Part shown: positions 34,796 to 46,900 of the stretch, piece after piece
How positions within the stretch are numbered: position 1 is the stretch's first letter
Layout: each line of letters opens with the position of its first letter
Source of the DNA: Enchytraeus crypticus
Lineage: Eukaryota > Annelida > Clitellata > Enchytraeida > Enchytraeidae
Direction of reading: 5' to 3'
NCBI GenBank assembly: GCA_905160935.1
Contig: CAJHZI010000575.1
Location: 102,501-166,500, forward strand
Length of the DNA: 64,000 nt
Notes under the pieces: generated by a model
The model's database searches: none
What the model was told of the DNA's origin: nothing
What the model saw: the letters and a program-made list of their open reading frames with translations, nothing else
Translations under genes and position numbers: made by a program

Positions 34796-35602
34796 AAATT
34801 CAACTATTATTATTACTACTACTTCTTTACTAGGCCCTCAAATTTGGCACATTTCAGCAACTGTTTGTCAATAAATGTGAAGACAGCGGATAGTTTTAAT
34901 CATAAGTTTGGAGACTGTCCGAGAAGATCGAGATCAAGCGATGCAAAAAAGCAAGTAAATTAGAGGAAGAGGCAGCAATTTGGAAGTTAGTTGAAATAAT
35001 TTACTTTTCGCTTTCCATATCAATGTACGACTATCTTCATTTCTTTTAAATTTTCACACGACAGTAAATAAACTGATGACAAGTTAGTCCTTTATTTGTA
35101 TTTTCCTTATTTGCGAAGACGAAAGTGCTTTAGTTTTCTATCTAAATTTTATTTTAACTCAAGAAAAATGCTTTCGCGCAACAATCTTGTATATCTCTCA
35201 ATTTTTGCTGCTACAGTCGTCTGACTAGCCTGGTTGACCTCCCATTACCGCTAACCTACTCTAGCCAATGTGTTATGTTTTAGTTTATGATCTTGCAAAC
35301 AACTCTAATGACTCTTGGATTATTTATAAATCACTTCGGTATTAATTTCTCACAACAAAGTCAGCGCTAAGCGCTTCGTCTCAAAACTATTCACAACTCA
35401 AACGTAAACCATCCTCCTAGGATTCTGACAAGTTAAACCGATGGCTAACAGAGTTCTAAGTTAAGGTTTTTGAATATAGATGGTTTCGAGAACTTTAAAT
35501 TATCTCTTTTTACTTGAAAATCGAAGAATACTATCGTACTCACCGATTCAAGACCACATTCCTGTTAACTGTCAGATCCAGTGTATATATTCTGCTATAT
35601 TC
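34796..35602. other. Intergenic, nothing recognised
   Basis: AT-rich sequence with no supported exon or repeat. Confidence 0.5.
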
Positions 35603-35719
35603 TGCGAAGTCGGAATGATACTTGACCGTGGATCAGTATGTGCGGGGTTCAAATCCTGGGCTCGCCCGTCACTGACATCGCTTTCGAGTGAAGAAATTGA
35701 CGTTAACCTTAGCTTTACC
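35603..35719 (+). mobile_element. SINE family 1 copy, 5'-short
   Basis: Starts at GCGAAGTCGGAATGATAC, keeps GGGTTCAAATCCTGGGC, and ends CCTTAGCTTTACC. Confidence 0.87.
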
Positions 35720-37527
35720 AGCTTTAGAGCAGTGTGGCTACCAACACATTGACCACATCTGCGTTGTACTGAAACTTCACGATACCAGACATTATCGTTT
35801 AGAAAACAGTGCCATTATAGAAAGATTTTCGATTGTATTCCTTCAATTCTTAATTAGCCTATACAATCAGGTTCCCTTAAAAGCACAAGCGTAGTTTTGC
35901 TCAATTTCATAACTTAAGCAGCCTAAACTAACAGAAAAATGATAAATATTTTATTAAAATTGAGCTAAATAATTAGAAGTTCATAATATTGCTCTTTCAA
36001 GAAAATTATCATGTATTTTCGTATCGTAGGAACTAATCGACGGGGTTCTGTGTTTCATAAGTAACAGTTTACATCAATCTGCGACTGCTATATTAGTGCC
36101 ACTGCTACCTGAGTGCTTCTTGAAGAAATATGTCAGGTTGCTGAGTACTTTGCGGTTTCTCTGGTTTCTAAATGGCTGAGAGATACTGTTTTTCAAAGGT
36201 TTCAAAGTATTGTAGCCTTTGTAGGCCCTATTCTTTTAGTCAAAAGGACTACGAGGCTAACTATCTGGCTAACTATCTATTTCTACCCGTGATGCAACAC
36301 ATGCATCACGGGTAGAAATAAAAGTAAACGATTATACTGTAATGAATGTATGTCAATACTTCTAGCGAAATTAGTATGACTCTCATTGAAGTCTTCAATA
36401 GTAAAACTACTTTAAAAGGTAGGCATCGTGGAAGTTATGCACGCTCATTAAATAACCAAAAGTGTGCCTCCTCACAGGTTAGTAATTACATCGTACTGTA
36501 TGAACTTCTGAGAAGTTAATGTCATATTAATTAGGCTTATTAATGGAGACAATTTGACAAATTATGCAGATTTTTACGGAAAATTTATTGCGATTAGATC
36601 AAAACACTCTGTCTAGTCATATGTGTTTAAAAATTTCCTCGTGGCTGATTAAAGTGACATTATTCGGCAAGGTGCAACTAGTGGTCAATTTGCTTCTATT
36701 CCCTCAAACCCTTATTTCAGTAACTTTCTTACTGATCACGAGGCATCAGAATCACAAGAAATATTTCACTATTGAAGACATGAATAGCTGCTGTTTTGCC
36801 ATTTGATTTCAATCTTAAAAGATCAGCCATGTTATCAATATGCTAAGAGTAAAGTTATAGCTACAGATAACTTAATGTACTCGGTGTTCTGTATCGCATT
36901 GGTTAAAATCACAGTTTTGTATCGAGGCCTTCTATTGGTTAAAATTACATTCTTGTATCGCAGCCTTTCATTGGTTAAAATCATGTTGTCAATCTGTCGA
37001 CACTATCGCCTGTGAAGATACAGTGAATGCATATTACAATGTTTCTCTATAGAAGTAAAATTCGCAATACAGGACAGGAATGGCCTACAGCTACAACTAG
37101 TACGGCTTTTATATACTACAGATGACCTTTATTGTGTTCAGAGACGTAAATAAATATATAAATACACAGTCTACCGGCAATTAAACTATACATATAAAGA
37201 TGGTCGTATCAAATGAGTACCCATGCTGTAAGCTACTATATATGTATTACACCTTAAATATTTGAATACATTTGCATAATATTTCTCATTGAGAACCGGA
37301 TCATCATACAGTCAAGTCTGACTGCTGCTTTGGTTAGTTGGTTATTTGGATTAACAACGGCAATGGTCGGGTTTGTTGATCTTAAAGAGAAGACTTCGGG
37401 TTTCTGACCTTGACGTTAAATCTACAAAAGCTACATTAATTTCTGTGCTTCTGTAATGTACATACTGTATACTTAATTGTATATTGGTCTTAACATACAT
37501 GTAGCTATACAAGTAAGCACACATTTA
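35720..37527. other. Intergenic with a palindrome and short tandem repeat
   Basis: 36279-36295 and 36303-36319 are perfect 17-bp inverted copies around a 7-nt loop. 36889-37000 holds three degenerate tandem copies (about 37 bp) of TTGTATCG..ATTGGTTAAAATCA. Nothing else is recognised. Confidence 0.6.
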
Positions 37528-38005
37528 CTGAAGCGCTTATTCAGAGAGGAATTTATTCTGAGAGGCACTTATTAAGTTATTCACCTAGATACTTATTCAT
37601 TGAGGTACTTATTTATTGATGTACTTATTCATTGAGGTGCTTATTCAGAGAGGTACTTATTCAGAGAGATACTTATTCAGAGTGGTACTTATTCAGAGAG
37701 GTACTTATTCAGAGAGGTACTTATTCATTGAGGTGCTTATTCAGAGAGGTACTTATTCATTGAGGTACTTATTCATTGAGGTGCTTATTCAGAGAGGTAC
37801 TTATTCATTGAGGTGCTTATTCAGAGAGGTACTTATTCAGAGAGATACTTATTCAGAGAGGTACTTATTCAGAGAGGTACTTATTTATTGAGGTGCTTAT
37901 TCCGAGAGGTACTTATTCATTGAGGTACTTATTCATTGAGGTGCTTATTCAGAGAGGTACTTATTCAATGAGGTACTTATTCATTGAGGTACTTATTCGT
38001 AAAGT
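37528..38005 (+). repeat. 16-bp minisatellite, about 29 copies
   Basis: The unit is GGTACTTATTCA followed by GAGA or TTGA. The two versions and a GGTGCTTATT variant are interspersed in mixed order, giving higher-order blocks such as GAGA-GAGA-TTGA. The period of 16 breaks any long reading frame, although one 91-codon frame happens to stay open. Confidence 0.93.
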
Positions 38006-39073
38006 TATTTGTTCAGTATGTTATATCATAATTAAAAAATAGTAATATACAGCATATTATAACAATTGAAAATGCAACAACAATTATACACATGCTCAAT
38101 TAGTCATTAAGCTAGGTAAGGAAGTTATTATGTTAGAATTTACATGTACATGTGTTACTAAACATCTTAGCATCGAATTCTGCAGTATTCTGTCATCTGT
38201 GAAACATATGTTAAATTTATTTATTACTTACACTTAGTATCGGCTCAATAAATAATATTCATCAAAAAATGTATAAGGTGAAGAATTGACATTATGTAAG
38301 CTTCTGAGATGGTTTATCGGTGCCTTCATTAGTTCTTACTTGGCCATTTTTACATAGACTATCTCAGGTTATGGTTGATCTATTATATACAATTATACAT
38401 GTATCCAGCAGACACATGTATAAACATGTATATACTTGTGTATACATGCATATAGGCCTATATGTACATTGTACACGTAGATTTACACGTAAAATCCGTG
38501 TTATGTTTGAAACTTACAGAATAGATCAACCGCAAGCTGTACGTATAGTAAGAGGCTTCTATACTCAGAAACTGAGAAAGGCAATTAAAAATCAGCTCGA
38601 GTGTCATTTTCAAAGATATAATAGTAATAATAAAGGTCTAACGTCCGTTTCCTCATCCAAGGATGATTCCAGGTACAAAATATGCAACGAGATGGGACGA
38701 GATATACAAAATAAAGATTCGGCTAATGCTAGTTTTCGTAATTGAATCAACTGGACCTGGTTAGTAACGTAATTTTCAGCACCTAACGAGAAAACCAGGC
38801 TTCGAGCAGATATGTAATAAGCCCTATGGCTTGACCTTATAAGAAAATTTGAGTGTGAGAGATACTTGTAAAGAGTACACCTACATTCGTCAAATATTAA
38901 TGAAGAAAAATGAATAATTTCAAGACAATTAATGATTAATTAAGAAAACTATTTCGTTGCTATCGATGTAATATACAAATTACAAACACATCTACGGGGT
39001 TTCTTCCATCCAAGCGCAACTAGTCACAATTTTAACGAAGGAAGTTCTTGAATTAAAAAGCAATAAGACTACG

Positions 39074-39129
<56 letters not shown>

Positions 39130-39917
39130 AATCCTCTCATGAACAGTTTAACCAGGGTCGGGATACAAACAGCAATAAGACTACGATAAAACGGTGAATC
39201 TATCCAACCATTAGGCCAACTAATCAGACTAATCAGTGAGTGATGAATCAAACTCAAACATATTAGCCACCGGCACAAAACAATATCATAGAAAGTGAGG
39301 TATAGACAGCTAGACACAGCTTCAAGCTAAGCGACAACTAATGTAACTCTGAGACTTGGCAACGAGCAGACGTGTAGTGAGAAACACTGATACAGGTTAC
39401 GCCCTAGTGAGTCCCGCTCGTGTTGGAAGCTAGTATGTCAAGTTACATGCACTTGTTTCGTTGTATCAGTCTAAGCCAGTAGGCTATAGGCCTTTAGGTC
39501 TAGAAGCATGCAGAATTAACGATTTGGAAAAGCTCATGAATATAGAGACCGAAACAAGAAATGACGTGGTATAATATTCTTAATAGGAGAGAGAGAGAGA
39601 GAGAGAGAAGTTCCATTTGTCAGAAATAATTATTATCAAAATCTAAATGATAAGTGCAATAGGTCCATGCAAAAATTTGCATACCAAATTGAAAAAAGCT
39701 GGGTCATCAAAGATCTAGGACAAAATGCGACCTATCTAGTTGAATACCCTATTTGAACACTTAACAAAGTGAAAAGGAGCTTATAGATTCTAGATTTTAA
39801 GTCAGAGGATTTAAAGGTGGCCGATCAGAAAGTATTTAATAATAAAAGGACAACCATTAATTTTACAAGTATGTTCACTCCTTTACACGTTCTCTCTAAT
39901 TAATAGCCACCAAAAAA
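38006..39917. other. Intergenic with small repeats
   Basis: 38618-38680 is a copy of the short hairpin repeat described at 45421. 39076-39170 is a (CAT)n run followed by a truncated CATC-tailed repeat end (CAGTTTAACCAGGGTCGGGA). 39587-39609 is a GA run. The 141-codon frame at 38320-38745 runs into the repeat and has no family features. Confidence 0.55.
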
Positions 39918-40047
39918 CTAAAGCTAATGTTAACGTCAGTTTCCTTAATCGAAAGAGAGGTCAGTGACAGGCGAACCCAAGATTTAAACCTGCACATACT
40001 GATCCGCGGTCGAGTATCTTACCGACATCGTCACTGGCTCCAGCCTC
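39918..40047 (-). mobile_element. SINE family 1 copy
   Basis: A minus-strand, full-length copy from AAGCTAATGTTAACGTCAGT to CGTCACTGGCTCCAGCC. Confidence 0.87.
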
Positions 40048-40151
40048 TACAAAGAGACTTTGCATAACCGCTCAATTGTCGAGGAATCGATTCAACTGAA
40101 GTTATTTCAATCTGCGACCTGGCAGAATTATATATATTTTAACTCAATTAA

Positions 40152-40440
40152 AAATATTAATAATAATAATAATAGCAATAATAATAATAGTAATACTCAG
40201 ACTTATAAACGACTAATATCAGACTTTATAAACGAATTAGCTAGGCAGGAGGACCAGTTCTGCTACTGTTGATCAAAGTGAAATAGCTTTTCTTTGGCAG
40301 AAAATATCTATTGCTCTCCAGCGCTTCAATGCTGCTTGTTTCGTTGTTTCCGGTGCTCTTTGGTTAAAATTGCGGCTTCCCAGAGAGCGGAAGATGTATT
40401 TTAACCGCTTCATTTTTTACTTTTAATTACAGTCTTTTTT
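40152..40440 (+). pseudogene. 3' end of the RLE-type LINE family, inserted at TAA repeat
   Basis: After an AATAATAATAATAAT run the sequence encodes SDFINELARQEDQ and then, in shifted frames, LAENIYCSPALQC and the equivalents of LWLKLRLPRERKMYFNRF. This parallels SDFIDEIGRRTSA, LWQRLTIYCSPAIQC and the post-stop region (AAAGCGTCTTCCCAGAGTGC) of the element at 15674-17974. It is strongly 5'-truncated and frame-shifted, and the AT-rich 3' UTR is shared. Confidence 0.8.
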
Positions 40441-40639
40441 ACATTTTTCAGATCAGGCCGCTACAATTGTAAACGATTTTTATTGTTTGGTTAATCAGGT
40501 TCGATAAATCAGTTTCTGGTCAGTTTATGATTAGTTAAAAGTTTTTCTCTTTGATCTTTCCTGTCCATGAACTGACACCAACATGTAAACCTCAATTTTG
40601 CTATAGTACCTTCCTTGGACTGAATAGCCGGATTTGGCT

Positions 40640-40720
40640 AGCACCGTTTATGACCACCCACATTCTGTTCATAGGTTTTGATTTGGTTCTATAACGTTCG
40701 ATGTTGTCATGGACAACATT
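40640..40720. repeat. Foldback-element fragment
   Basis: TTTTGATTTGGTTCTATAAC and CGATGTTGTCATGGACAACA resemble the module of the elements at 5681-7087 and 56.1-57.0 kb, in decayed form. Confidence 0.45.
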
Positions 40721-40926
40721 AGATCTCTAATCGCATTGTTGTTGTTGTTGTTGTTGATACATCTTTAAAGAAGAATAGAAATAAGGCCAAGCGCACCTGT
40801 CGACATTGTTTACAATTTTGGAAGCGTGATGATTATGTTTTCATACCTGATTTGAATGATTCAACTTTTACGTTAAAATAATTAATTTATCTTGAAGCTT
40901 TTTTAAGGGTTCAACTCGTTAGCAAG

Positions 40927-43900
40927 ATGATTTCTTGTATTCTCCTCATCATACCTTTATTGGCCCATCTCGCAGTATCGCGTAAGTCACTTTGAATTCA
41001 AAATTTGTCTGTGCCTACAGGGTTCAGAATAAAATTTATCGATTTCGTAGAAGTAGCTATGACTCGTGCTTTTTAATATAGCTCAATATGTAGTTGTATT
41101 GACTATTTTATCCACTGGATGACTATTCTTACTTAATTCTGATAATAATTATAATTATGTAAGTAGTGTACTAGTGTTTAGTTTAACGATTAGTTTTTTA
41201 AGCTTTTTTGTCTTTCTCTGCTTGTATTTTATGATTTTAAAATATACTAAGTAACTAGTTAACTAAATATTGTTGCATATTGTATTAATTCCATATTTAT
41301 CATTATTTTAGAAATGAATAATTGCAATTTTTACAGTGAACAGATTTTAATTTAATTGTAGACTTGCGGGCATGCGTCAGAGCCTTCCGGCCTCTATGTC
41401 CATTTTTCACATCGTTCTATGTACAATGTCATTGTGATTTTCGTGGAAAAAATATCTATCTATTTAACTACATAAGCATCCCATGTTTTAAAAAGCTAAA
41501 CAAGCTAAGGTTAATGTCAGTTTCCTCACTCGAAAGCAATGTCAGTGACGGGCGAGCCCAGGATTTGAACCCCGCACTTACTGATCCGCGGTCGAGTGTC
41601 TTACCGACTTCGTCACTGGCTCCAGCCAAATTAGAAATATGATATTCAGATTGATTCTACCTGGAAATTGCATTACAATAGTGTCTTACAAGATTGTGTT
41701 TAACTTTTTTAGAGACGTCACCATCAGAAAACATAGTTATTCTACACTCTGCAGATCAGCTACTGCAGTGTCCTATATCCAGCCAAGATTGTACAAATGT
41801 TCAGTGGAATCTCGTGACGACAGATGGAGAAGTCTTTGTAATTGGGAATGGGCTCAACGTTTATGATCAATATAAACTTGATTATCAAATAAATTCTACG
41901 GCGGGATACTGCATGCTGAATATAAAAAGTGCTGTAGTGGATGGTACCGCTGGTCACATCAACTGCTTAAGTTTGGATAATGGGAAACCTGTGAAAGCAT
42001 TTCACATCTATGTTATAGGTTTCATTGACTATTTCATTTATGTTTTTATGTCTAGTTTTAGTTTTGAGTCTGATTATAGAATCATTGAAGTATGAATTAA
42101 ACATTAACTTGTTTTAATTAGGACAAGAGGCTAATATATTTACGAGGTAAATATCCTTACCTAAATATTGAATTGCTGCCAAAGATTAGCATTTACAAAT
42201 GTCTGTTGAAGAAATTTCTCTAATTCATGATTACACTCATATACTGTGTATGTTCAACATGCGTACATTTGATTTGAACCTCTGCATCAGCCTTTAGTTT
42301 TCTATGAACCATGCTATATAGCAGTTTATGACCTACCATTTTGATATCTCTTCTCCATCTGATCACTTGAGTTGTGACCAGTATGTAAACCTATTCTCCT
42401 TTGATTATATTTATAGCATTGGACTGGATCTCTGTATGCTGTATTTGTTAAATATTGCTTGTTGGCTTGACTTTGGCTCATTATAGTCATTGACAACAAT
42501 AACACTCAAATTGCTGTTGATGTTGTACATTTCATTTCAGATTGACTTTCTCCAAAATAGTAGATTAATTCTATTATATTTAAAACCAATTATCATTTTT
42601 GCTTGTCTATGAGTATTCTGCTTCAAATTTACTCCTCTGTTTTACAAGTTATTTAGCAATTGACATTTATTATATAATTATTTTTTTGTTTTTGGGTTTG
42701 TATCACAGCGGCACCACCCAAATGCAGCTCCAATGTGCAGAACTCTGATGGTTACGCTAATCTTGGTGACTCTCTTACGTACACTTGTGATCTATCTTAT
42801 GGCGGCGGAGGAGCCACTGGTCTAGTGGAAATGATTTGGTTGAATAATCACATGTCTCCAGTTTCTGCAATTGCAGTAGGCGATCATAAACTCATATCCT
42901 CGACCTTTGAAGTGACGGTGAATAGAACAACGATTCCACAGTACGTGTGTCGTGTGACGTTTGGAAATAGGAATGGATCGACAACTGTTGTTAACCAAGA
43001 TTGTACTGTTAATCCAGTCAGTGTTAAGTGTAAGTGCTTGAATTTTTTAACCACTTCTTTTTTGTCTTGTAGGGGTATCAAAATCATAAACAATTTTTTT
43101 GTAACTTTGCTTGTTTTGGACCTGCCAGCAGTGAGATAACATGATAGATGGTAAATATGTATAATCTTAAACATTTTGTAGGGAAGTATGTTTCATCATT
43201 AAGTACTGTATTGTTTTTTAAATAAAATTTCATTAAGAATAATGTGAAATTTTACATTGAATCCCGTCTGTTGATAATAATCTATTAACTTAAAGTAATT
43301 TTTTTGTTAATATTTAGAAAATATGTGTATATTTTTTTAGTATCAGTAACAAATATTTTAAAACTATATTCACTTATGTATACATTTATATTCGTACACA
43401 TGGTTTAATTAATTTTTGTTCTATAGTCTGTCAGAAACTACTAATTAAGTAGTAAATGTCAATTGTGTTGTGTTATCTCCAGATTGGTAATATCAAGGCA
43501 TATATTTAGATTCTTTTAGTTTGATAAATTGTACCATGAATCTTTCTGCAACTGTGATTCCCTTTCTTGCTAACTCATTTCATTGAAAGCTAAGATATTG
43601 ACCAAAATATTAATCAATGTTTAAATCTAAATACAAATGAATACAAATATATTTGCCAGATTCAGTGAAAATCTTAAAGTATTTAAGAGAACTAATTAAA
43701 TGTTTAATCGAATTTGGGGGTGGGAAAGAATTTGACTGTTGTTGACAATTATTTAACTTACCTAAAAGAACTGTGTCAGACTAAGTAAAAATCTCATGCC
43801 ATATTATACAATATTATATGTATAATACCATGCAGTGAAAATTTATTATCCATTCACACAATATAATTTGTGAATGTATTGTATTTTACTGTATGGGTTA

Positions 43901-46900
43901 ACAAGCATTTTCATTATTATTTCTAGATGCTGCTACACAAGTGAGAATATCTGACGATGGATCAAATGTTGTTCCCGGGAGTAACATCTCGTGTATAGCT
44001 GATGGAATTCCTATTCCAAACATACGCTGGGTGGAATCATCATCAGGAGCTGTAGTGTTCAATGATTCCAATTTCTTTGTTGGCTTTGACAGCGCCGGGA
44101 CGTATTTCTGTGAGGCCTGGAATCAGTTGAACAGTCAGCCTATCCGATCCGCACCTGTAACATTCAACAACACATTTATGTTAGGTATGGCAATGAAGTG
44201 CATCAGTTTTATTTAAATTTCTCCTATGGTACTGATTTAGTACAATAACAAATATAATAGTGCTCAGATTTTCGTATCTTAATAGCTTTTTGTTCTTTCG
44301 ACTGTAAGTATTGTTATTGTTATGCTTTTTGTTCCGTCGACTGTGAGTATTGTTGTATGTGGACAAATGTAAATGAATCAAATTAACAATCATTTAATAT
44401 GATGATAATGTTAATGTAATGTTAGCTAATTATATTTCACGGACCAGACTGAGGATGGGCACTGGAGTTTTGTTGTCTCTAGGTCAAACGTTTGAACAAT
44501 CATCCTGCTGGTCTCATGCAGTCAGATCTATCTCTTCTGAAGAAGCAACCATGCATATAATTAACTACTTTAGAGTTTCTGTGACTTATTGCATGAAGCG
44601 GTGCTCACATATATTCCCTTCTATTATAACTATTATTGTTAACTTATGACCTATTCCTCCTAATAAGAAGGAATACACGGATTTGCATCTAGACCATCTC
44701 TTACTTTATTGTTGTGTAACAGAAACGGACTTTTGAACAAGCTCAACTAATTTAATTTATTTGAATGAAATTTTATGATGTTTATATTAAGCAATTATTT
44801 AACATGTAAGTAAAAATACTGCGTTAATATTAATTGTTATGTGATCATGAAGATATACTTTTTGTACTGCAATTTATAAATTGATTGAATTTATACATTT
44901 ATTGAAATATTCTAACGAGGCAATGAAATTATTTATACTTGAATGCTTTTTTCTGTTGGCAGAAAGGCCGCAGTCTGCTGCTTTCGCTGCTTGGATTGTC
45001 CCTGTTGTTATATGCGTGCCACTCGCAGTCCTTCTCGTCATCATCATCCTGTGTCTCGCGTGTCCTTGCTGTCCTCTGAACAGATCCATCAAGGAACGAA
45101 GCAACAACAAGTACCCTGTGAAAGGTTTGTTTGACGCTAACAAGGTTCCTAATAATAAATACAATAGCATAGAATATAATAAATATAATATAATAGCGTA
45201 GGGGTAACGTCATGAAGTTTTAAATGACAGATCCTGAGGTGAATTGAACCCTCGTGAGTTCGAATCCCGGCCGCGCTGATCTGAGAGTAAAATCTCGACA
45301 TTCACTGGACTGGTTAAACGGAAGATGGTCTAAATTGCCTAACGGTTTGAACATGTGGTATTAAAAAGTGATAGATATCAACATAGTTGATCATTTCACT
45401 CTAATGTGTGTTTACTTTTTTATAATAATAATAAAGGTTTACGTCCACTTCCTCATCCAGGGATGATGTCAGGAACGTCAATATACACTATCTTTACTAC
45501 TGTATATGTAGTAGCTACCTAGAGTCAGTAGAGTGTTAACTAATTTTGAAAGCATTCATACTTTATGTAGACGATCTAGATTCTCGTTTAATTGTTATCT
45601 TCAATTGATGGATATATGTTAAGAAATATAGATATATATTAATATAACGTGTAGTCTGGCATAGCACAAGTGAAGCAAGTTAACACTCTTTAGCTTTTTA
45701 TTAAATATATCAAGATGATAATTTATGGCATACTATTTGAGCATTTGAGGTATGATTAAAGTAATATTTGAACATCTTCACAATTAAACAGTTGTATTAG
45801 TAAATTACCACTGTCGTCCATGACACTACTCTCTATGGAGCCCAAGATGAAACAGATTTTTGCAAGTGTCCAGCCACTGTCATTAATTAATCTTCACTCA
45901 TATATTGTGAAAAAAATGTCTCCGGAATGACTGCTGTAGCTAATAGAATCATGAAGTAATTTCAGGATATTTCTTGTCAGTAGTTAATACCTCCTTTTAC
46001 TTCTATAGCGTGATATTACTCCACCTCCACACTTATACAGGTTGTAATGAATGACAGTCTAAAATCAAATTCTCTTTTGTAAAATACTTTTCCTATTTAT
46101 AAGTTTGTTAATGATTATATGTGTAGTGCTATGTGTAATTTTGCTTTTTTGTTTGTTTCATTTACAGAGAAGATGAGGTATGTACTAAAGAATCATCATT
46201 TCAGAAACATAAACGGCACAGTGTTTAATTCAGCTGCACTATATTACTTTTGTTATTTTTGCTACATTAACTAATAAAGTCTGAAAGCCAACATCAGAAA
46301 GGGCATTCGGTTGGTAAGCGCCTAGAATCCAGAAATTGCTACAAAAATTTATCCCAACACTAGTTAAACTTGGATTCAAGGGAAGATGATGATTATGATG
46401 ATGCACTAACTAATAAATCTTGATTGAATTACTAGTATGACAGTAGCACTCTAATTGTTGTTATTGTTATTATTATTAGTATATAGCGATTTTTATGTTT
46501 AATTTGATCAAGAAAGCTTGTCAATTGCAAACTATTGTATTTATAAAACTAATTCTAGGTAGCATTGAAGATTTTGCTTATAGTATAATATTGTTTAAAA
46601 TAATTATTTAAAGTATTGTAACTTAAAAATGTTTGAAATGTAAATATAATCAATCAATCTATTTAACATTGTTCTATCTATGAATATCGTCCAGCTGCTC
46701 CAGATGTACATTTCATTGTAAATGATCCTTGCTCAGCACGGAGTATTTAATATATTACTTTTGTATTGGCTTTTTTCGTATCATTCCACAGCATGTTTCC
46801 TCGCTTAGTTGATGTTTCCACAGTCTGCATATCGGATTGTAATTTTCATCGTATGTTATTGTGGACTCCGGTGTCCCTGTAATTAGGTGTTGTTATCATA

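Noticed and set aside
38320-38745. 141-codon ORF
   Set aside because: Its second half is a dispersed repeat. There is no signal peptide, domain or supporting splice structure.
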